Assembly (NCBI GenBank): GCA_963680875.1
Contig: OY804579.1
Location: 48,820,536 to 48,884,535, forward strand
DNA: 64,000 nt
Source of the DNA: Bathymodiolus brooksi
Taxonomy: Eukaryota > Mollusca > Bivalvia > Mytilida > Modiolidae
Reading direction: 5' to 3'
The notes under the pieces were generated by a model. That model did no database searches and was not told the origin of the DNA. It saw only the letters and a list, made by a program, of their open reading frames with translations. Position 1 is the first letter of the stretch; each line of letters opens with the position of its first letter. Shown in pieces: positions 40,327 to 51,608 of the stretch. Both the position numbers and the translations under genes were made by a program.

Positions 40327-42750
40327 AACGTCTAAAATGGTTTGTAAAACAACACCAAGTACACAAAACAAAGTGATAAAGAATTAAACACTTCGTAGAA
40401 TGACAAAATTTTCGTCCCACCGAGGGACTTTATCAATGTCTAATTAAATAAAATCTCGAAACAATATGGCGACTTTTCAAATTTCAAAAAAGTTTTTGAC
40501 GGTCCATGTACGGCACAAAAGAACCAGAAGATGCACATATGAAACTACATGCATAAAAGAATGGAAATCCTACATATAAATTAATAAAAGTACAATAACA
40601 ATAATATAAATATACAATAGGGCTACACATTTAAATAAATGTTAAATTAGAAATAAAAATAAATATAAAAATGAGACATTATTGGTAAATGTATCAAATA
40701 GCACTGTCAAAATATTGTTGAAAACGGTATGATACCCAAACTCATTAAAAAAAAACGGCCCGCCACAGTGTGGAATATATACTTTGGGCCAATAGAGCAA
40801 ACTGTATGTCCTAATACGACTGGAGGAGATCAACACGAATAGGAGTCAAGAGAGGATATTACTTTTTCTCATTGATTCCATTCGGTGATAAGGTCTTAAG
40901 TTTTCTAATCCAGAAGCTTTCCCTTTCCTGTCTGCTTTTATCATCCCACTTGGGGTTATGGTCAATTATGGTGACCTTCAGTTTGCCGAAAGAATCATGG
41001 TGGCCCGTCGATCTGAGATGTCTGCTGAGTGGAAGGTCAGGTTTGCAATTTGCATCGCTTCTGTGGCCATTCAAGCGTTTACTAAGTTGTTGTTTAGTTT
41101 CTCCGATGTATTGAAGACCACAAATTGCACATTCCAGGAGGTAGATAATATTTTCTGTCTTGCAGTTGGCATTGCAGTATATGATGAATTTTTTTCCTGT
41201 ATGTGTGCTGCTGCATTTTTGTGTGCATTGGATGTTTTTGCACGTCATACATCGTCTCGAATCACATTTTTGACACTGACCATTGTAGGCAGATCGAGGG
41301 GAGATGTCAGCTCTCACCAAGATGTCTTTCAAACTTTTGGGTTTCCTGAAGGCCAAGACGGGTGGTTCTTTGAAGATTTTACACAGTTCTGGGTGTTTTT
41401 GTATGGTTGTCCAGTGCTCACGAACGATGCTGGATAAATTACTGAGCGCAGGATGGTATGTAATGACAAATGGCACTCTGTTGTTCGCGTTCTTTTCTTT
41501 ATATTGGATGAGATCTTTTCTGTCAATACCACTTGCTTTGTTAAAACAATGGTTAATGCTCGCATTGTTGTAACCCCTCTTTTTTAGATGACATTTCAGT
41601 TCCCCAAGCCGTTTTTTGGTGGTTTGTTCGTTGGAGCAGATGCGTTTGATTCGGAGAGCTTGGCTGTACGGAATACTTTTGGTGCAATGTTTAGGATGAC
41701 AACTCTGTGGGGACAGGTACTGATGTTTATCTGTCGGTTTGTTGTATATGTCAGTTGACATAATACCATTTTCACAGGTGGTGTACGTATCCAGAAAGGA
41801 GATGTTATTTCTAGATGTTTCATGGGTGAATTTTATAGTGGGGTGAACATTATTGGCGTGGTCAAAGAAACGATTGAGGTTTTCTTCCGACTCGGTCCAC
41901 TTCATGTCAACGTCGTCTATGAAACGAAACCAGGAAAGTGGCTTGTGAGGTGCAGATTGTATGATAAGTTTTTCAAGCTTCCCCATGAAGATGTTGGCGT
42001 ATGAAGGTGCCATCTTTGTTCCCATAGCTGTTCCGTTGATTTGTAAAAAATGCTCTCCATTAAATGTAAAATTGTTATGCTTCAGTACCAATGTGAGCAA
42101 CTGGACAAGACATTCCGTTGGTGGTTCTTTCACGGCTCTTTGGTCCCATGCCTCTCGACATGCTTAGATACCGTCACTATGTGGGATGTTAGTGTATAAT
42201 GACGTAACGTCCATCGAAACAAGAATGGTCCCCGAAGGAAGGGGGTTCATGGATTCCATTTTTTGAAGATAATCAGTGGTGTCTTTCAAATGTGAAGGTA
42301 ACGCTTCTACATGAGGTCGAAGGTGGAAATCGACGAATTCGGAGATTTTTTCTGTGGGGTGCCAATTTGCTGAAACAATGGGTCTCCCGGGGTTGTTGAC
42401 TTTATGAATTTTAGGTAATAGGTAGAAGCGTCCGACTTTGGGTTTGTCTGGTTTCAAGTAATCGAAAGTGTTCTTGTCGATATGACTATTTTCTTTCATA
42501 ATTTTTAGCTCCTGTGTTATTTTAGTGCTGAATTCTTCCGTGGGGTCAGAGTCCAGTTTTTTGTAAAATCTTTCATCCATCAGTTGTCTGTTTGCCTCCT
42601 CTAAATAATCTACTTTGTCCATAACAACAATTGCGCTACCCTTGTCTGCTGACTTTATGACAATGTCATCCCTTTCCTTTAATTCTTGTAGCGCACCTTT
42701 TTCTGCTGGAGTGAGGTTGCTATGGGTTGGTATGTTCGTGCTGGTTGCTG
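40323..42750 (-). repeat. Left arm of a 2.4-kb palindrome
   Basis: Each position pairs with the reverse complement at about 85922 minus its coordinate (42164 with 43758, 40859 with 45063), shifting by one base at the outer end. Arm identity is about 99% by eye. The arm contains all but the 5' portion of a Penelope-like element and its 3' untranslated region. Confidence 0.95.
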
Positions 42751-43051
42751 TCTGGACATCATTTTTGACTAAATCAATAAAGGATTCTACTGTTGTATTT
42801 TTGCTGGGTTTTGGAATCCATGAACTTTTTTTCTTAAACCTAGGAAGGGGGATCTCATTATCATCTTCCGAATCGGACGACTCATCTACAGGACAGTCTC
42901 TCTCTTTGGCTGAGAAATATTCTTTAATACGAAGAGATCTAGCAAATTTGTCGAGATCAGCTGATAGTTGCTCCTCGTTTATTTTGTTGGGGGTGGGGCA
43001 GAAATTAAGTCCCTTAGAGAGTATACGAATTTCAGCAGGTTTTAGATCTTT
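40859..43051 (-). pseudogene. Penelope-like retroelement polyprotein (RT plus GIY-YIG), left arm
   Basis: The frame from 43051 to TAA at 40859-40861 spans 731 codons, interrupted by TAA at 42164-42166. In order it contains 'LSKGLNFCPTPNKI'; '[12 protein letters not shown]'; '[19 protein letters not shown]'; RT motif A '[14 protein letters not shown]'; after the stop, motif B 'GTAMGTKMAPSYANIFMG'; motif C 'FRFIDDV'; a Cys cluster 'CQKCDSRRCMTCKNIQC'; and a C-terminal GIY-YIG nuclease ('NIIYLLECAICGLQYIGET', then 'RLNGHRSDA' and 'RESFWIRKLKTLSPNGIN'). This is the canonical Penelope order. A further in-frame TAA lies just upstream (43052-43054). The element would copy itself by target-primed reverse transcription, but this copy is disrupted. 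Confidence 0.93.
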
Positions 43052-43171
43052 TTATGACAAATTGACGACTGTGTCATTTTGGTCTCTATTAATTTCTTTG
43101 TGTCTTGAAAATCTTCGTTTCCGCCTTGTCGTTTCCCCAGAAGTGACAACAACCAGCACGAACATACCAAC
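42751..43171 (-). other. Palindrome spacer: PLE 5' coding sequence present only in the left copy
   Basis: The minus strand continues the element upstream ('KEYFSAKERDCPVDESSDSE', then 'KKKSSWIPKPSKNTTVESF'), a charged, probably disordered N-terminus. The right arm lacks it. At the junction a 22-bp segment containing 'accagcacgaacatacc' occurs twice in tandem (43151-43172 and 43177-43198). Confidence 0.85.
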
Positions 43172-45063
43172 CAGCAACCAGCACGAACATACCAACCCAT
43201 AACAACCTCACTCCAGCAGAAAAAGGTGCGCTACAAGAATTAAAGGAAAGGGATGACATTGTCATAAAGTCAGCAGACAAGGGTAGCGCAATTGTTGTTA
43301 TGGACAAAGTAGATTATTTAGAGGAGGCAAACAGACAACTGATGGATGAAAGATTTTACAAAAAACTGGACTCTGACCCCACGGAAGAATTCAGCACTAA
43401 AATAACACAGGAACTAAACATTATGAAAGAAAATAGTCATATCGACAAGAACACTTTCGATTACTTGAAACCAGACAAACCCAAAGTCGGACGCTTCTAC
43501 CTATTACCTAAAATTCATAAAGTCAACAACCCCGGGAGACCCATTGTTTCAGCAAATGGGCACCCCACAGAAAAAATCTCCGAATTCGTCGATTTCCACC
43601 TTCGACCTCATGTAGAAGCGTTACCTTCACATTTGAAAGACACCACTGATTATCTTCAAAAAATGGAATCCATGAACCCCCTTCCTTCGGGGACCATTCT
43701 TGTTTCGATGGACGTTACGTCATTATACACTAACATCCCACATAGTGACGGTATCTAAGCATGTCGAGAGGCATGGGACCAAAGAGCCGTGAAAGAACCA
43801 CCAACGGAATGTCTTGTCCAGTTGCTCACATTGGTACTGAAGCATAACAATTTTACATTTAATGGAGAGCATTTTTTACAAATCAACGGAACAGCTATGG
43901 GAACAAAGATGGCACCTTCATACGCCAACATCTTCATGGGGAAGCTTGAAAAACTTATCATACAATCTGCACCTCACAAGCCACTTTCCTGGTTTCGTTT
44001 CATAGACGACGTTGACATGAAGTGGACCGAGTCGGAAGAAAACCTCAATCGTTTCTTTGACCACGCCAATAATGTTCACCCCACTATAAAATTCACCCAT
44101 GAAACATCTAGAAATAACATCTCCTTTCTGGATACGTACACCACCTGTGAAAATGGTATTATGTCAACTGACATATACAACAAACCGACAGATAAACATC
44201 AGTACCTGTTCCCACAGAGTTGTCATCCTAAACATTGCACCAAAAGTATTCCGTACAGCCAAGCTCTCCGAATCAAACGCATCTGCTCCAACGAACAAAC
44301 CACCAAAAAACGGCTTGGGGAACTGAAATGTCATCTAAAAAAGAGGGGTTACAACAATGCGAGCATTAACCATTGTTTTAACAAAGCAAGTGGTATTGAC
44401 AGAAAAGATCTCATCCAATATAAAGAAAAGAACGCGAACAACAGAGTGCCATTTGTCATTACATACCATCCTGCGCTCAGTAATTTATCCAGCATCGTTC
44501 GTGAGCACTGGACAACCATACAAAAACACCCAGAACTGTGTAAAATCTTCAAAGAACCACCCGTCTTGGCCTTCAGGAAACCCAAAAGTTTGAAAGACAT
44601 CTTGGTGAGAGCTGACATCTCCCCTCGATCTGCCTACAATGGTCAGTGTCAAAAATGTGATTCGAGACGATGTATGACGTGCAAAAACATCCAATGCACA
44701 CAAAAATTCAGCAGCACACATACAGGAGAAAAATTCATCATATACTGCAATGCCAACTGCAAGACAGAAAATATTATCTACCTCCTGGAATGTGCAATTT
44801 GTGGTCTTCAATACATCGGAAAAACTAAGCAACAACTTAGTAAACGCTTGAATGGCCACAGAAGCGATGCAAATTGCAAACCTGACCTTCCACTCAGCAG
44901 ACATCTCAGATCGACGGGCCACCATGATTCTTTCGGCAAACTGAAGGTCACCATAATTGACCATAACCCCTAGTGGGATGATAAAAGCAGACAGGAAAGG
45001 GAAAGCTTCTGGATTAGAAAACTTAAGACCTTATCACCTAATGGAATCAATGAGAAAAAGTAA
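43171..45063 (+). pseudogene. Penelope-like retroelement polyprotein, right arm, 5'-truncated
   Basis: The coding frame enters at about 43171 and ends at TAA 45061-45063. It has the same RT and GIY-YIG motifs as the left arm and the same internal TAA after 'NIPHSDGI' (43756-43758). It gains a second stop (AAG to TAG) after 'TIIDHNP' at about 44971-44973. Other differences from the left arm include SANG for SANW, YLF for YLS, QKF for QKC and YIGK for YIGE. The first 130 or so codons seen in the left copy are missing. Confidence 0.93.
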
Positions 45064-45598
45064 TATCCTCTCTTGACTCCTATTCGTGTTGATCTCCTCC
45101 AGTCGTATTAGGACATACAGTTTGCTCTATTGGCCCAAAGTATATATTCCACACTGTGGCGGGCCGTTTTTTTTAATGAGTTTGGGTATCATACCGTTTT
45201 CAACAATATTTTGACAGTGCTATTTGATACATTTACCAATAATGTCTCATTTTTATATTTATTTTTATTTCTAATTTAACATTTATTTAAATGTGTAGCC
45301 CTATTGTATATTTATATTATTGTTATTGTACTTTTATTAATTTATATGTAGGATTTCCATTCTTTTATGCATGTAGTTTCATATGTGCATCTTCTGGTTC
45401 TTTTGTGCCGTACATGGACCGTCAAAAACTTTTTTGAAATTTGAAAAGTCGCCATATTGTTTCGAGATTTTATTTAATTAGACATTGATAAAGTCCCTCG
45501 GTGGGACGAAAATTTTGTCATTCTACGAAGTGTTTAATTCTTTATCACTTTGTTTTGTGTACTTGGTGTTGTTTTACAAACCATTTTAGACGTTTATA
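43172..45598 (+). repeat. Right arm of the 2.4-kb palindrome
   Basis: Reverse complement of 40323-42750, including the non-coding 3' part ('gacggtccatgtacggcac' in the left arm, and its complement here). Beyond 45598 the right side alone continues into 'attgttttacttg' and the TA tracts, which are probably the rest of the element's 3' end or its flank. Confidence 0.95.
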
Positions 45599-45680
45599 AT
45601 TGTTTTACTTGTATAGTATCGTTATACCGTAACGATCCAACACCCCGTAAGATTGATCGTTGACTGGTTTTTCAGACGTT

Positions 45681-45755
45681 GTATATACATATATATATAT
45701 ATACACTGTTTGGTTTAATTTTCAGACGTATATATATATATATATATATATATAT
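45681..45755. repeat. (TA)n microsatellites right of the PLE palindrome
   Basis: Two TA-rich tracts (45681-45702, broken by a C, and 45728-45755) are each preceded by 'ttttcagacgt', so this is a short duplicated 'ttcagacgt'-plus-TA unit. Confidence 0.85.
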
Positions 45756-45809
45756 CTCAGTTGCAACAATATTCCAGAGCCTGCATTTCTTGTCATGATT
45801 ATTTCCTTG

Positions 45810-46120
45810 ATAAAGGATTGTTGACTGCAAAACGAAGGGTTCCTAGTGGTGAAGTTGAGACCATCACTGTGGAATTCTTATGGTGGTAACTCCTACATGA
45901 TTACCGAATGTCTGTCGCAATTGATCACGGATATATTCCGTTTTTTCGTAGTCATAATCATGTGATTCTATCCTCGTTCATGACTTATCACCGGACTTTT
46001 CACATGAATAACAAACAAAACGGGAACCACTAGTGGAACAGGAACTGCTACACTTCCGGAGCACACCAGTTCATCACCGGTTTTTCTGAGTTTGTGTTGC
46101 TCAATCTTTAATAGTCATAA
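45810..46120 (+). pseudogene. Permuted PLE 3' end: degraded C-terminus and 3' tail
   Basis: The sequence 'tagtggtgaagttgagacc' is followed by 'cggatatattccg', 'tcatgacttatcaccgg', 'aggaactgctacacttccgg' and 'agtttgtgttgctcaatc', in the same order as 49905-50300. The coding part is too broken to translate continuously. Confidence 0.5.
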
Positions 46121-46164
46121 ATTCTACCACTATCAATAAATCGAACAATCACCTCTCATTTCAC

Positions 46165-46335
46165 TGAACACAAAAAGACCACGACATATAGCTTTGGAAA
46201 TCCAGGTCCTGGCCTGGGACATGTACACCAATGTGGCTGGTTTAAACCTGCTAATGGGGTCCCGAACCCCCAAACACACGTGACATTGAAATGGTTGGTA
46301 CACTTTTGAATGAAGAGGGAACTATGTTTTTGTAC
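46165..46335 (-). repeat. Dispersed bivalve-type repeat fragment
   Basis: The segment with 'caggtcctggcctgggacat' and 'gctggtttaaacctgctaat' resembles a 'gcctgggacaggcacat ... ggttaaac' repeat that I recall as common in bivalve genomes. A 61-codon minus-strand ORF (46156-46341) lies on it. The assignment is from memory. Confidence 0.35.
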
Positions 46336-46408
46336 GTGCATGATTATAATACAATTGTTATTAAATTATTTTAGAGTTAGTGGTTATGGTGTTCAATTAA
46401 ATAATTTG

Positions 46409-46931
46409 TTTAAAATTTGATACCTCTCAACTCATAAACCTAACACAGGAGAGTAAACTAATCCATCATTCTAATTATTCATAAATAATACATAATACGT
46501 AATCAATACTGTCAGCATTGCGTAACATATACACTGTACAAATTGTTTTTGTCTAATTAAAGTTAATTATTTAATGCAAAATTGACGAAGAGATCACAAA
46601 ACACGGGTTCATATTCAGTTATATTCTTAAATTATTTTTTTTAATCGAACCATGGACAATATAATTAAGTAAAGAAAATCATTTTATTTAGAAGATGGTA
46701 ATTAAAAATTAATTGTGGATTTACCTATCACTTCCGGTGTTTTGTGATCTCTTCGTCAATTTTGCAGTAAATAATCAACTTTAATTAGACAAAAAGTGTT
46801 GTACAGTGTATATGTTACGCAATGCTGACAGTATTGATTAAGTATTATGTATTATTTATGAATAATTAGAATGGTGGATTAGTTTACTTTCCTGTGTTAG
46901 GTTTATGAGTTGAGAGGTATTAAATTTTAAA
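46409..46931. mobile_element. Fold-back element with about 190-bp inverted arms
   Basis: Left arm 46409 to about 46605 pairs with right arm about 46737 to 46931, constant sum 93340 (for example 'gatacctctcaactcataaa' at 46419 and 'atgagttgagaggta' ending at 46919). Long matches include 'gcattgcgtaacatatacac' and 'ttgacgaagagatcacaaaa'. The spacer is about 130 bp of AT-rich sequence with no ORF. A MITE or fold-back is likely. Its right end abuts the truncated LINE. Confidence 0.88.
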
Positions 46932-46999
46932 GAAATTATTTTATTGAAATTAGTTCGAAACGTAACAATTGTTAATTGATATTTTTCAATTAATCTTTC

Positions 47000-47866
47000 T
47001 GAATATAACAGTTAAGTTGAAAATTTTGTCATTCTGGTCGAAATTAATTGACGGAAAGCAATCAAGACTATCATCTCTGATCTATAGATTATTGTATTTG
47101 AAAACTCATGGAAATAATACTTTTTCATGGATTAATTTTGTTAAATCAATACTTGATGACTGTGGTTATTCAAACGTTTGGCATACTCAAAATTTGATAA
47201 GCCATAAATGGCTAATTGAAAGCATTAAACTGAGATTAACCGACCAGTTCAAACAAAATTGGCATTCTACTTTGCAAATATCTCCAAAAGCATTGAGCTA
47301 TAGATTATTCAAGTCGGATTTTAGATTTGAAAAATATTTAGACGTCTTAAATGACAAAAATAGATTTCCTTTTTGTAGATTTAGAACATCTAATCATAGA
47401 TTACCGATTGAAGTAGGGCGCTGGACAAATGTAGAAAGACACAATAGACTGTGTCAGCTATGTCAATCTCGCGAGATTGGTGACGAATTTCATTATGTAT
47501 TACAGTGTCCAAATTTTGTAACTGATAGAAAAAATTTAATTCCAAAATACTTTTTCAACAGACCAAACACATTAAAATTGTCATCATTATTTAACAAAAA
47601 GAAACCTGAAACTATTCGCAAATTATGTAAGCTTATTGATATAATAAATAAGAAAATTAGTTCTCCTTGAAAAAAATCAATCACACCTCTGTTAGTATTT
47701 GTATCATTTGTATGTAACGTTTAAACATTTTTTTTCATAATTTGAATTCAATGTACACCCATAATCTTGATAATTGATGTAACGATATGTATTTACTTTG
47801 TATTGATTTGAACACTCTCACTCTGTAACCTTTGTAACATTGGTTTAAATAATAAAGTTATTATTA
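47000..47866 (+). pseudogene. LINE ORF2 C-terminal fragment
   Basis: The frame to TGA at 47668-47670 encodes 'KLKILSFWSKLIDGKQSRL', 'SPKALSYRLFKSDFRFEKYL', 'FRTSNHRLPIEVGRW' and a zinc-knuckle-like 'CQLCQSREIGDEFHYVLQC'. It matches the C-terminal part of the element at 62795-63950, but reverse transcriptase is absent. Similarity begins at about 47005, just after the fold-back element. The 3' end has 'aataaag' followed by '(att)n' near 47850-47866, a simple-repeat tail as in CR1- or jockey-like LINEs. The exact clade is not determined. Confidence 0.82.
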
Positions 47867-48112
47867 TTAACACATATCGATCTACATTTATAGGTATACA
47901 ATTTAATTTGATGTGAATTGCTGCAATCTAATTGGCTGATCCGCCTGGAGAAAAATTGGTTATACTTGATAACCTGGGTTGGTATTGTGATGTCACCAAC
48001 ATTTTCATTCGCCAACGACAAATTCAAATAGTCCCATAAAATAATCGTAATTAAAATCGAGGAATAATTAAATTTTGTTGTAGAGATTAAATTATAAGGA
48101 ATATTTGCAATT

Positions 48113-49513
48113 TTTGAACAGGTTATACTTGTATCACCTGGTTTGAACAGGTTATACTTGTATCATCTGGTTTGAACAGGGTATACTTGTATCATCTGGT
48201 TTGAACAGGTTATACTTGTATCATCTGGTTTGAACAGGTTATACTTGTATCATCTGGTTTGAACAGGTTATACTTGTATCACCTGGTTTGAACAGGTTAT
48301 ACTTGTATCACCTGGTTTGAACAGGTTATACTTGTATCACCTGGTTTGAACAGGTTATACTTGTATCATCTGGTTTGAACAGGTTATACTTGTATCATCT
48401 GGTTTGAACAGGTTATACTTGTATCATCTGGTTTGAACAGGGTATACTTGTATCATCTGGTTTGAACAGGTTATACTTGTATCATCTGGTTTGAACAGGT
48501 TATACTTGTATCATCTGGTTTGAACAGGTTATACTTGTATCATCTGGTTTGAACAGGTTATACTTGTATCATCTGGTTTGAACAGGTTATACTTGTATCA
48601 CCTGGTTTGAACAGGTTATACTTGTATCACCTGGTTTGAACAGGTTATACTTGTATCATCTGGTTTGAACAGGGTATACTTGTATCATCTGGTTTGAACA
48701 GGTTATACTTGTATCATCTGGTTTGAACAGGTTATACTTGTATCATCTGGTTTGAACAGGTTATACTTGTATCATCTGGTTTGAACAGGTTATACTTGTA
48801 TCATCTGGTTTGAACAGGGTATACTTGTATCATCTGGTTTGAACAGGTTATACTTGTATCATCTGGTTTGAACAGGTTATACTTGTATCATCTGGTTTGA
48901 ACAGGTTATACTTGTATCATCTGGTTTGAACAGGTTATACTTGTATCATCTGGTTTGAACAGGTTATACTTGTATCACCTGGTTTGAACAGGTTATACTT
49001 GTATCACCTGGTTTGAACAGGTTATACTTGTATCATCTGGTTTGAACAGGTTATACTTGTATCATCTGGTTTGAACAGGTTATACTTGTATCATCTGGTT
49101 TGAACAGGTTATACTTGTATCATCTGGTTTGAACAGGGTATACTTGTATCATCTGGTTTGAACAGGTTATACTTGTATCACCTGGTTTGAACAGGTTATA
49201 CTTGTATCACCTGGTTTGAACAGGTTATACTTGTATCACCTGGTTTGAACAGGTTATACTTGTATCATCTGGTTTGAACAGGGTAAACTTGTATCATCTG
49301 GTTTGAACAGGTTATACTTGTATCACCTGGTTTGAACAGGTTATACTTGTATCACCTGGTTTGAACAGGTTATACTTGTATCACCTGGTTTGAACAGGTT
49401 ATACTTGTATCATCTGGTTTGAACAGGGTATACTTGTATCATCTGGTTTGAACAGGGTATACTTGTATCATCTGGTTTGAACAGGTTATACTTGTATCAC
49501 CTGGTTTGAACAG
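48113..49513 (+). repeat. 29-bp minisatellite, about 48 units
   Basis: The unit 'ggtttgaacaggttatac' plus 'ttgtatcatct' repeats every 29 bp with few variants: 'catctgg' or 'cacctgg', and 'aggtta' or 'agggta'. Variants cluster in runs that recur, which implies block amplification. The core 'aggttatacttgtatcacct' is a near-perfect palindrome. A related single sequence 'ggttatacttgataacctgg' lies at 47958-47977, outside the array. Confidence 0.98.
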
Positions 49514-49521
49514 TTTGCGCT

Positions 49522-49554
49522 TTTAATAAACCATTCGCTTCGCGGTTTATTAAA
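49522..49554. other. Perfect 11-bp-stem hairpin at the end of the 29-bp array
   Basis: 'tttaataaacc' (49522-49532) and 'ggtttattaaa' (49544-49554) are exact inverted repeats around the loop 'attcgcttcgc'. It lies 9 bp past the last array unit. It could be a transposon-end hairpin; no ORF is nearby. Confidence 0.85.
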
Positions 49555-49904
49555 CGTAAACTGCCCCAAACCAGGCTTTCTTGTATAGGTTATCAAAAAT
49601 TGAAAATATTCTTTAAGTACCGGTATATGTTTATTTTATGTAAATTATTAAACTCTGGACACATATTTACCTGTATAATTTGTTTCAGCTCCAGGAATGG
49701 CACATGTATGTAACAAATGTAAAAGGTTCTACAAATCTTCAAAAGTACAGACTAATCATAAAGTTCGGTTCCATTCAATTTATTACCTTAATTATTAATG
49801 TGGAACATGTCTGGTCTACAAAGACACCTAAGACAGTCATTAATATATGTCGCTTACTTTGAGGGAGAAGAAAGATTCAAATATAAAACCGACAAGACTC
49901 ATTA

Positions 49905-50300
49905 TTTCTTTGACAGAGGGTTGCTGCTAACAAGGAAGCCGCTGAGTGTTCATAGAGGTTAAGTTAAAGTCATCACTTCGAAAATTTTACGGTCGCCACC
50001 ACGACCTGGTTATTCGCTATGTAATATCTGTGTCACAAATGCTCACGGATATATTCCACAATCCAGTCTGTTCCTCATTCATGACTCATCACCGGGTTTG
50101 TAACAATCGTATCACGACAAGTGGAGCGGGAACTGCTTACCCTTCTGAAGCACCTGAGTGAACGTCGGTTTTTAGTGGGGCTATGTTGCTCGATATTTAG
50201 TTTTCTGTGTAGTGTTTTGTTGATTAATCTTTGTCATTTTGTGATTTTTTTTTTGGTCATTATATTGTCTGTCCTTCCATTTACAGCTTCTAATTATCCC
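49905..50300 (+). pseudogene. Permuted PLE reverse-transcriptase C-terminus and 3' tail
   Basis: The frame at 49946-50161 encodes 'KLKSSLRKFYGRHHDLV' and 'ISVSQML', which I recognise as the C-terminal end of the abundant bivalve reverse transcriptase of the Naiad-like PLE type. It is followed by the tail 'aagtggagcgggaactgctt', 'agtggggctatgttgctcg' and 'ggtcattatattgtctgtcc'. The copy is 5'-truncated, with the catalytic core missing, and it anchors the identity of the other tails in the window. Confidence 0.6.
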
Positions 50301-51608
50301 TTATAGTAAAAATATTGTCATTGTTTTATTTGTCAATGAGATGGATACAAATTAAAAATAAATGTTTCATTTACTAAAATATAGAAAAAGAGCGAACAAA
50401 TAAAATGACCCTTTTCGTGTTTTACCGACAGTAATTTTTGACACAAGCTAGCGAAAGTTACCACAGTAAGGAAATCGTCCACTCAACACTACCGCAGTAA
50501 ACATTAGATCGTTTACTATTGACAGGGGCGAATAGATCATCGGTTGATTGATTGCTGATATTTAAATGATCTGAATTGGATATTTAAACACCCATCCGTA
50601 ATTTATTCTCTGTTTACTGGTTCCCGTGACAGGGATAACAATTATTCATACTTTAACAGTGACATCAATACAATACCCGTATTTTAAAATAAATGTCTAG
50701 ACAAAATAAGAGCAATATACATCGATGAACGAATGTCATATTGTGATGTTATATAATAATTGTTATATCTTTATGATGAACATAATGTCCAATAATTGGA
50801 ACAGGTTATTGACTATTATTACATACTCATATAGATATCTTGAATTTGCTTAGACTAAAGAACGTCACATGACATTTGACATTCCGTTCGATCAACCGCT
50901 GGACGTTATGTCGCATGGTTATATTGAAACGTTAAGGATAATTCAAGGTTAAGGGTATGATAGGTTTGTATGTATGTTCATATTATTCATCTTTGCTTTT
51001 CTTTTTATGGTCACTCAATCACCTTTCATTTGTTGTTTCTCGCGTTCGTTACCATTGTGCATTGAGTGTCATTTTTCGCGTGTGTGATGTATGAATGGAC
51101 AATATGATTTTATGAACACTTTCTATTTCAGGTACCGTGATTCGCGTTATTTCATATTGTATGTAATTATTATCATTGTGTATTTTGGGTATGTTTTAAG
51201 TACAAGTTCGTCCTCACTGTTTTTCCCCAACGTCAGACACCCAAACGTGCTCCATTCTTAGTTCGCCCGTTCCCTTTCTTGTCCCCGTTTCTTACCTCAT
51301 TCATTCATTTATTACATAAGGGATATTGTAATCTTCATCTCATAATGTTAACAATAGGTTCCGTTAAGCCTCTGTCCCTCTTTTTATAAAGTACACAGCC
51401 TGTACAACTGGAGGCCGCCATATTTTGTATATTTACTTCCACCGGTTATAAAACACATGAGCAGAATCTCAGAGTCCCGTTACCATGGATGGGGGCACTC
51501 AACCAATGAAAATCACCGGAGGACCCCAAGGGTATATATTAACCCCCTGTCGTCTGCAAGCCAAGAGATTGCGACCCGTTACCAGGGACCTTGGCCATTG
51601 AATTAATA
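50301..51608. other. AT-rich intergenic sequence
   Basis: I see no supported gene. A somewhat GC-richer segment at 51400-51600 ('ggaggccgccatattttg', 'accatggatgggggcac') has no ORF of note, and I cannot assign a promoter. Confidence 0.45.

Noticed and set aside
42615..43202. 195-codon plus-strand ORF across the palindrome centre
   Set aside because: It is antisense to the PLE coding sequence and its second half lies in the junction. It is a shadow frame.
48113..49513. CRISPR array (29-bp direct repeats)
   Set aside because: The units are contiguous with no unique spacers, the window is eukaryotic and no cas-like gene is present. It is a minisatellite.
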